From Actinomycetota bacterium (GTDB taxonomy: Bacteria > Actinomycetota > UBA4738), in assembly GCA_005885025.1 (NCBI GenBank), contig VAYC01000042.1, forward strand, positions 1-20,117: a DNA stretch of 20,117 nt. The letters are read 5' to 3'. The translations under genes and the position numbers were made by a program. Positions 15,487-20,117 of the stretch are shown here, piece by piece. The notes under the pieces are model-generated. The model was given only the letters and a program-made list of their open reading frames with translations, ran no database searches and was not told where the DNA came from. Position 1 is the stretch's first letter. Each line of letters starts with the position of its first letter.

Positions 15487-16328
15487 CGCTTGCTCAGCTC
15501 CGACCGGACGTCGCGCTCGACGTCACGCCACTTGAGCTCGTCCCATCCATCTTGTTGCTCGACGAAGTACCACTTGAAGAAGACCACCGCGAGCACCGTC
15601 CACAGGATGGCCCCGCCGAGCAGCTTCATGATCAACCCTGCCACCGTCTGGTCGGTGAGGACGGACATGCCCCAGATCCGGGGGGCGGTCGCGTAGAACG
15701 AATAGAGCGGCTGGCTCCCGAACGTCAGGAAGGAGGCCGGCACGGTCGGCACGATGGACTGGAGGAACAGGTACAGCATGCGTCCCGGGTAGGACAGCGT
15801 GGGCATCTCTGGGAGGGGGCTCACCACCGGCCACCACATCGCGGTGGCCGAGAGGAACAGGACCAGGTGCCCGACCAGGTGCAGCGGGTGGTGCCGGAGC
15901 ATCAGGTTCATGACGGCAGGCCAGTGCGTCAGCACGATGACGGTGTTGAACACCACCAGCGCGATGAACGGTCGCGTGAACTGCCGGACAACGGCCCGAA
16001 GGGCCCGCGGAGCGAGGATGCGCCTGAGGAGCCAGGCCGGCATCCCGAGGAGGAGCATCGGCGGAGCCACCAACGAGATCAGCGTGTGCTGCACCATGTG
16101 CGCGCTGAGCAGGTAGCGCTCCGACAGGTCGTGGACCGGCCACAGAGACGCCGCCAGGATCACCAGAACCCCTGAGGAGAACCAGATCACTTGCCTCCGG
16201 CTGGCCGGAGGTTCGTCGGGGGGAACGGCGCTCGGCCCCAGCCTGGCCAGCGCCCACAGATAGGCGCCCTCGAGGACGAGGCCTACCGCCAGCACTTCTG
16301 GATGAAGGTGCCAGGGAGGAAGCGTCAT
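15483..16328 (-). CDS. ctaG: Caa3_CtaG-family cytochrome c oxidase assembly protein
   Basis: A 281-residue polytopic membrane protein with about seven predicted helices. It has the features of the Caa3_CtaG family: HLHPEVLAVGLVLEGAYLWAL at the start, SERYLLSAHMVQHTLISLVAPPMLLLGMPAWLLRR, and LMLRHHPLHLVGHLVLFLSATAMWWPVV. The conserved histidines in HMVQH and HHPLH are candidate metal ligands. Bacillus CtaG is needed for active caa3 oxidase; this should not be confused with the Cox11-type CtaG of proteobacteria. The ATG at 16328 overlaps the preceding stop (ATGA), and the end overlaps the cupredoxin start. The C-terminal soluble tail contains VEQQDGWDELKWRDVERDV. Confidence 0.88.
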   Translation of the reverse strand: MTLPPWHLHPEVLAVGLVLEGAYLWALARLGPSAVPPDEPPASRRQVIWFSSGVLVILAASLWPVHDLSERYLLSAHMVQHTLISLVAPPMLLLGMPAWLLRRILAPRALRAVVRQFTRPFIALVVFNTVIVLTHWPAVMNLMLRHHPLHLVGHLVLFLSATAMWWPVVSPLPEMPTLSYPGRMLYLFLQSIVPTVPASFLTFGSQPLYSFYATAPRIWGMSVLTDQTVAGLIMKLLGGAILWTVLAVVFFKWYFVEQQDGWDELKWRDVERDVRSELSKR

Positions 16329-16822
16329 GCCGGCCTACCCGTGCCCGCTCGATCCGGAGCGGCCACCTCGGCCGGCGAGGTCGTGACCGCGCCCCCTCGC
16401 CGAAGGCGCAGGAAGAAGACGCCGACCGGCAGGACGATCAGGAAGAAGGCCACGATCAGCAGCCACGGCGCTTTCAGCGCCCCGAAGATCACCAGCACGA
16501 TCAGGTACACGGACAGGGCCAGCGCCAGCCCGGTGGCGAACAGCCGCCGAAGGATCGGGCTGTCGAAGCGCAGGTGCATGAACCACAGCACCACGAGGCT
16601 GAACTTGATGAAAGACAGGAACAGCAGGAGCGCCACGAACAGCGGATGGGGCACGCTGGCGTAGTACCACGCCACCTCGATGGCGGTGGCGATGGCCAGG
16701 GCGATCGCGACCATCACGTACTGGCGGGGACCGGGGTGAGCGGCCAGTTCGGGCTCCTCGGAAATGGCCTGCGGCCTCGTTTCCTGAGCCGTCCGCTCCA
16801 TGGCTTCGGAGGTGTCGGACAT
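16325..16822 (-). CDS. Cytochrome c oxidase subunit IV (prokaryotic type)
   Basis: A 165-residue membrane protein with four predicted helices. The block FLSFIKFSLVVLWFMHLRFDSPILRRLFATGLALA is the signature of the prokaryotic subunit IV (COX4_pro) family of caa3-type oxidases. The chosen start is the ATG at 16822, five bases after the subunit III stop, giving MSDTSEAMERTAQ; the open frame upstream to 16876 lies inside subunit III. Residues 1-35 are a soluble Glu-rich N-terminus. The subunit is thought to aid assembly or stability and binds no cofactor. Its end overlaps the ctaG start. Confidence 0.85.
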   Translation of the reverse strand: MSDTSEAMERTAQETRPQAISEEPELAAHPGPRQYVMVAIALAIATAIEVAWYYASVPHPLFVALLLFLSFIKFSLVVLWFMHLRFDSPILRRLFATGLALALSVYLIVLVIFGALKAPWLLIVAFFLIVLPVGVFFLRLRRGGAVTTSPAEVAAPDRAGTGRPA

Positions 16823-16827
16823 GGCGA

Positions 16828-17439
16828 TCAGCCCGACTTGGGGATCAGATACACGACCGTGAAGATCACGATCCACACGATGTCCACGAAGTGCCAGTAC
16901 AGGCCGACCAGCTCCACGGCCTCGGCTCGCTCCGCGGGTAGTCGCCCGTCAAGCGACATCCCGAAAAGCGACAGCAGCATGAGGATCCCCACCGTGACGT
17001 GCGCGCCGTGGAACCCCGTCAGCGTGAAGAAGCTCGTGGCGATGACGTTCGTCTTGATCGTCATGCCGTCCTGGACGAAGCGCGTGAACTCGTAGACCTG
17101 GCCGGAGATGAACGTCATTCCCAGCAGGGCTGTCGCCACGAGCCACGCCCGAAGCTTCGCGTGATCCCCCCGCTGGATGGCTGATAGGGCCAACACCATG
17201 GTGAGGCTGCTCATCAGCAGGACGAACGAGCTCACCGACGTATACGGGATGTCGTAGATCTTCTGCGGGGTCAGGCCGGAGACGTGCTTGCCCCGGTAGA
17301 GCAGGAACGTGGAGATCAGGGCCCCGAACAGCAGGCACTCGGAAGCCAGGAACGCCCACATCCCGAGCTTCGCGTTCGAGAGGCCTGTGCTGGTGGGCGC
17401 ACCGTGCTCGACGGCTCTGACGGGGGCGGGGGTGGCCAT
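16828..17439 (-). CDS. ctaE: Cytochrome c oxidase subunit III
   Basis: A 203-residue short-form subunit III with about five helices, the size usual for caa3 and actinobacterial oxidases. It shows KLGMWAFLASECLLFGALISTFLLYR at the first helix, with the conserved Glu near the D-channel side, and FFTLTGFHGAHVTVG and VGLYWHFVDIVWIVIFTVVYLIP at the end, which are family signatures. The ATG at 17439 begins eight bases after the subunit I stop, and AGGA overlaps that stop; the open frame upstream to 17481 would run into subunit I. It has no redox centre; in the family it stabilises CuB and proton uptake. Confidence 0.94.
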   Translation of the reverse strand: MATPAPVRAVEHGAPTSTGLSNAKLGMWAFLASECLLFGALISTFLLYRGKHVSGLTPQKIYDIPYTSVSSFVLLMSSLTMVLALSAIQRGDHAKLRAWLVATALLGMTFISGQVYEFTRFVQDGMTIKTNVIATSFFTLTGFHGAHVTVGILMLLSLFGMSLDGRLPAERAEAVELVGLYWHFVDIVWIVIFTVVYLIPKSG

Positions 17440-17447
17440 CCTCGTTC

Positions 17448-19316
17448 CTACTCCGGCTCGGCGGAGGGCTCCACGGCCCATCCGTATAGTCCGACCAGGA
17501 TCGTGATGACCCCGTCCACGACGAGGATCGTCGAATACAGCAGCCCGTAGGCGAGGATGGGAAGCCCGAGGGCGGCGATGAGCGGGAAGTACGAGGGCGA
17601 GGGCATGTGGATCCCGTGGCCATGTCCCCCGTGTTCCTGCGCCTCCGTCGGCGCGTGCTCCTCGTCCGGGTCCGCGTGCCCGTTCGACCCACCGGCTACC
17701 ACGGGAACCAACTCCCCCTCAGGTCCCTCCGCGTACTTGGTATGCCAGTGGGCGTCGAGCGCGGACACCAAGGGGATCTCGTCGAAGTTGTGGGGCGGCG
17801 GGGGCGACGGGATGGACCACTCGAGCGTCCGGGCGTCCCAGGGATCGGGACCGGCCGCCGTCCCTCGCCGAAGCGTCCGGACGACGTTCGCCAGGAACAC
17901 CAGGATCGACGTGGCGATGAGGAACGCCCCGACGGTCGACACGAAGTTCCAGAAGTCCCACCCCCGCCCCGTCGGGTACGTGTAGATGCGACGGGGCATC
18001 CCTTCGAGCCCCAGCAGGTGCATCGGCCCGAACGTGAGGTTGAAGCCGATGAGCATCAGCCAGAAGTGCGCCTTGCCGATGGCCTCCGACAGGAGCTTCC
18101 CCGTGATCTTCGGCCACCAGTAGTAGATCCCGGCGAACAGGCCGAAGATCGAGCCCCCGAACAGGACGTAATGGAAGTGGGCCACGATGTAGTACGTGTC
18201 GGTCTGCTGGTAGTCGGCCGGCACGACGGCGTGGGTCACGCCCGAAAGCCCACCGATCGTGAACATCGCGATGAACCCCAGGGCGAACAGGAGCGGGGTC
18301 CTGAACCGGATGTCCCCGCCGTGAAGGGTCCCCATCCAGTTGAAGATCTTCACCCCGGTCGGCACCGCGATGAACATCGTCGACAGGGCGAACGCCGAGT
18401 TTGCCACCGGCCCCAGGCCAACCGCGAACATGTGGTGGGCCCACACGCCCCACCCCATGAAGCCGATGGCGATCCCGGAGAACACCACCACGGGGTAGCC
18501 GAACAGCGGCTTGCGGGAGAACACCGGCAGGACCTCGGAGACGATCCCCATGGCGGGCAGGATCAGGATGTAGACCTCGGGGTGGCCGAACAGCCAGAAC
18601 AGGTGCTCCCACAGGACCGGGTCGGCCCCTTTCGCCACCACGAAGAAGTTCGTCCCGAACCGGATGTCGAAGAACAGCTCGAACAGCCCAACCGTCAGGA
18701 CCGGCAGGGCGAAGATCAGCAGGAACGACACCACGAACGTCATCCACACGAACACCGGCATTCGCATGAGGCTCATGCCGGGCGCTCGCATGTTGATGAT
18801 CGTCACGGCGAAGTTGATGGCCGCCACCGTGGAAGAGATACCGAGGATCAGGAGGCCCAGCGCGTAGAAATGCATGTGGCTGGCCGGCTGCTCGGAGAGC
18901 GGCGCGTACCCGAACCAGCCGCCCGCCGGGGCCCCGCCCAGCAAGAAGCTCGAATAGAGGAACAGCCCGCCGAACAGGAAGGTCCAGTAGCTGAAGGCGT
19001 TGAGCCGGGGAAACGCTACGTCCCGGGCCCCGATCATCAAGGGGATCAGGTAGTTGAAGAAGGCCGCCGACAGCGGCATGACCACCAGGAAGATCATGGT
19101 GAGGCCGTGCATCGTGAAGATCTCGTTGTAGGCCTCGGCGGTGACCACGTGGCCGTTGGGCCGGGCCAGCTGGGCCCGGATCAGCAGCGCCTCGCTCCCT
19201 CCCACCAAAAAGAACATGAACGAGGTGACGCCGTACAGGATGCCGATCCGCTTGTGGTCGACCGTGGTCATCCAGCTCCACCAGCCCGAGGTGGCCTTCG
19301 GCCGGGCGAACACCAT
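17448..19316 (-). CDS. ctaD: Cytochrome c oxidase subunit I with C-terminal extension (A1-type)
   Basis: The 622-residue catalytic subunit. Ligands are complete: H70 (MHGLTM) and H382 for haem a, H380 for haem a3, and H245, H294 and H295 for CuB; Y249 is placed to cross-link with H245. E247 in GHPEVYIL and D99 in IGARDVAFPR mark a D-channel of the A1 family, and K323 in VPTGVK marks the K-channel. After the canonical twelve-helix core (to about 500) come a long soluble segment (PSPPPPHNFDEIPL), a His-rich stretch (EHGGHGHGIHMPSPSYFP) and two more helices to the end. The ATG at 19316 is 28 bases after subunit II. The ribosome-binding site is weak. Confidence 0.96.
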   Translation of the reverse strand: MVFARPKATSGWWSWMTTVDHKRIGILYGVTSFMFFLVGGSEALLIRAQLARPNGHVVTAEAYNEIFTMHGLTMIFLVVMPLSAAFFNYLIPLMIGARDVAFPRLNAFSYWTFLFGGLFLYSSFLLGGAPAGGWFGYAPLSEQPASHMHFYALGLLILGISSTVAAINFAVTIINMRAPGMSLMRMPVFVWMTFVVSFLLIFALPVLTVGLFELFFDIRFGTNFFVVAKGADPVLWEHLFWLFGHPEVYILILPAMGIVSEVLPVFSRKPLFGYPVVVFSGIAIGFMGWGVWAHHMFAVGLGPVANSAFALSTMFIAVPTGVKIFNWMGTLHGGDIRFRTPLLFALGFIAMFTIGGLSGVTHAVVPADYQQTDTYYIVAHFHYVLFGGSIFGLFAGIYYWWPKITGKLLSEAIGKAHFWLMLIGFNLTFGPMHLLGLEGMPRRIYTYPTGRGWDFWNFVSTVGAFLIATSILVFLANVVRTLRRGTAAGPDPWDARTLEWSIPSPPPPHNFDEIPLVSALDAHWHTKYAEGPEGELVPVVAGGSNGHADPDEEHAPTEAQEHGGHGHGIHMPSPSYFPLIAALGLPILAYGLLYSTILVVDGVITILVGLYGWAVEPSAEPE

Positions 19317-19344
19317 GTGGCTGGCGGCGCCCCCTTCGTCCCCT

Positions 19345-20117
19345 TCATTTCAGCCCGTCCAGATACTGCACCAGCGCATTGATCTCGTCCTCGGTGAGGA
19401 CGGACCTTCCGGGCTGCCCGTTGGGGGCTATGTTCATATCGTTTCCCGGCTTGACGTGTTGAGGATCGCGCAACCAGTCGGCAAGGTTCGCGTCGGTGCG
19501 ATCCAGGATGGCTCCGGCGAAGGTCGTTCGGTCCGCGAAGTGCGAGAGGTTGGGCCCGACGATCCCGAGGTAGGGGACCCCTGAGGCGCCCTTCACCCCG
19601 GCAATCGTGTGGCACCCCGCGCACCCCACGCGGTCCATGATGGCCAGCACGTCGGGGGGCGGCTGCGCCGCGGGCTGGGCCTGCTCCTGGGCCCAGGCCT
19701 GGAAGTCGGCCGGGGACTGGGCGATCACCCGCAACCGCATGTTCGCGTGGGAGATCCCGCAGAACTCGGCGCACTGCCCGTAGTAGGTCCCGGCGTTCGG
19801 CGCTTCGATGGTCAGGTGGGTGATCCGGCCCGGCTCGAGGTCCTGCTTCCCCGCCAGCCGAGGCACCCAGAAGCTGTGGATGACGTCGTTCGATTCGAGC
19901 GTGACGTAGACGGGGATCCCCGTCGGGATGTGGATCTCGTTGGCGGTGACGACTTCGTTGGCCACCCCCTTGCCCGGCTGGGGCCCGTATCGCGCCTCCC
20001 ACCACCACTGGTGGCCGGTCACCGTGATCTGCAGCGCGTTCCTCGGGACCCTGGCCAGGTCGAAGATCGTCGCGATGGTGGGTACCGCGATGGCCGCCAG
20101 AAGCACGGCGGGGATGA
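19345..20117 (-). CDS. ctaC: Cytochrome c oxidase subunit II with fused cytochrome c domain (5' end outside window)
   Basis: The reading frame runs to the window edge, so the N-terminus (signal, first helix) is missing; the GTG at 20106 is internal, not the start. It begins in the second helix, then GHQWWWEARY gives the aromatic patch used for electron entry. CuA ligands are present: H in SNDVIHSFWVP and CAEFCGISHANM with C, E, C, H and M. After a Pro/Gln-rich linker a cytochrome c domain follows, with the haem motif GCAGCH and a distal Met probably in GNDMN. This makes it a caa3-type subunit II that needs no separate soluble cytochrome c. It heads the visible part of the oxidase cluster. Confidence 0.95.
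   Translation of the reverse strand, partial: IPAVLLAAIAVPTIATIFDLARVPRNALQITVTGHQWWWEARYGPQPGKGVANEVVTANEIHIPTGIPVYVTLESNDVIHSFWVPRLAGKQDLEPGRITHLTIEAPNAGTYYGQCAEFCGISHANMRLRVIAQSPADFQAWAQEQAQPAAQPPPDVLAIMDRVGCAGCHTIAGVKGASGVPYLGIVGPNLSHFADRTTFAGAILDRTDANLADWLRDPQHVKPGNDMNIAPNGQPGRSVLTEDEINALVQYLDGLK

Noticed and set aside
17607..19382. A 591-codon open frame on the plus strand, antisense to subunits I and II
   Set aside because: Its translation is rich in Arg, His, Asp, Glu and Gln without any domain, as expected for the complement of a GC-rich membrane protein gene. Subunit I on the other strand has complete catalytic residues.
20104..20106. GTG as start codon of subunit II
   Set aside because: The frame continues to the window edge in hydrophobic sequence (IPAVLLAAIAV) and a start here would remove the signal and first membrane helix, so the gene is partial.

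Overview
The window is GC-rich and almost wholly coding. It reads as part of a bacterial chromosome carrying two respiratory gene clusters, both transcribed from the minus strand (right to left). The likely source is an actinomycete-lineage bacterium (Actinomycetota), probably an uncultured or deep-branching one. Three things suggest this: a geranylgeranyl-reductase-family flavoprotein directly in front of nuoA, as in Streptomyces; a Rex-type operator at the head of the nuo operon; and frequent GTG starts with GTGA/ATGA stop-start overlaps. The assignment is inference; there is no rRNA or other phylogenetic marker here.

Right part (20117 down to 14536): a caa3-type (A1 family) cytochrome c oxidase cluster. 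It runs subunit II with a fused cytochrome c domain (5' end outside the window), subunit I with an extra C-terminal two-helix domain, subunit III, a small subunit IV, a Caa3_CtaG-type membrane protein, and a membrane-anchored protein with two cupredoxin domains.

Middle (14552 to 13453): a plus-strand membrane protein with a possible PH-like tail overlaps the cupredoxin gene tail to tail. Divergent from it is a small PPOX-class flavin/F420-binding protein.

Regulatory segment (13452 to 13276): a sigma70-like promoter facing left, a perfect 18-bp palindrome matching the Rex redox-repressor operator over the expected transcription start, a leader hairpin, and a perfect Shine-Dalgarno that lies in a hairpin and precedes an ACG codon instead of ATG.

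Left part (13275 to 1): the geranylgeranyl-reductase-family gene, then nuoA-B-C-D-E-F-G-H-I-J-K-L-M for proton-pumping NADH:menaquinone oxidoreductase (complex I). nuoM is cut by the window edge. nuoI is frameshifted: about 16 nt encoding the conserved FHGRH segment are missing. nuoG carries a charged linker encoded by a segment bounded by inverted repeats.

Together the genes describe an aerobic chain: NADH to complex I to (partly saturated) menaquinone, then, through a bc complex not in the window, to the caa3 oxidase. The Rex site implies that complex I and quinone tailoring are jointly controlled by the NADH/NAD+ ratio.
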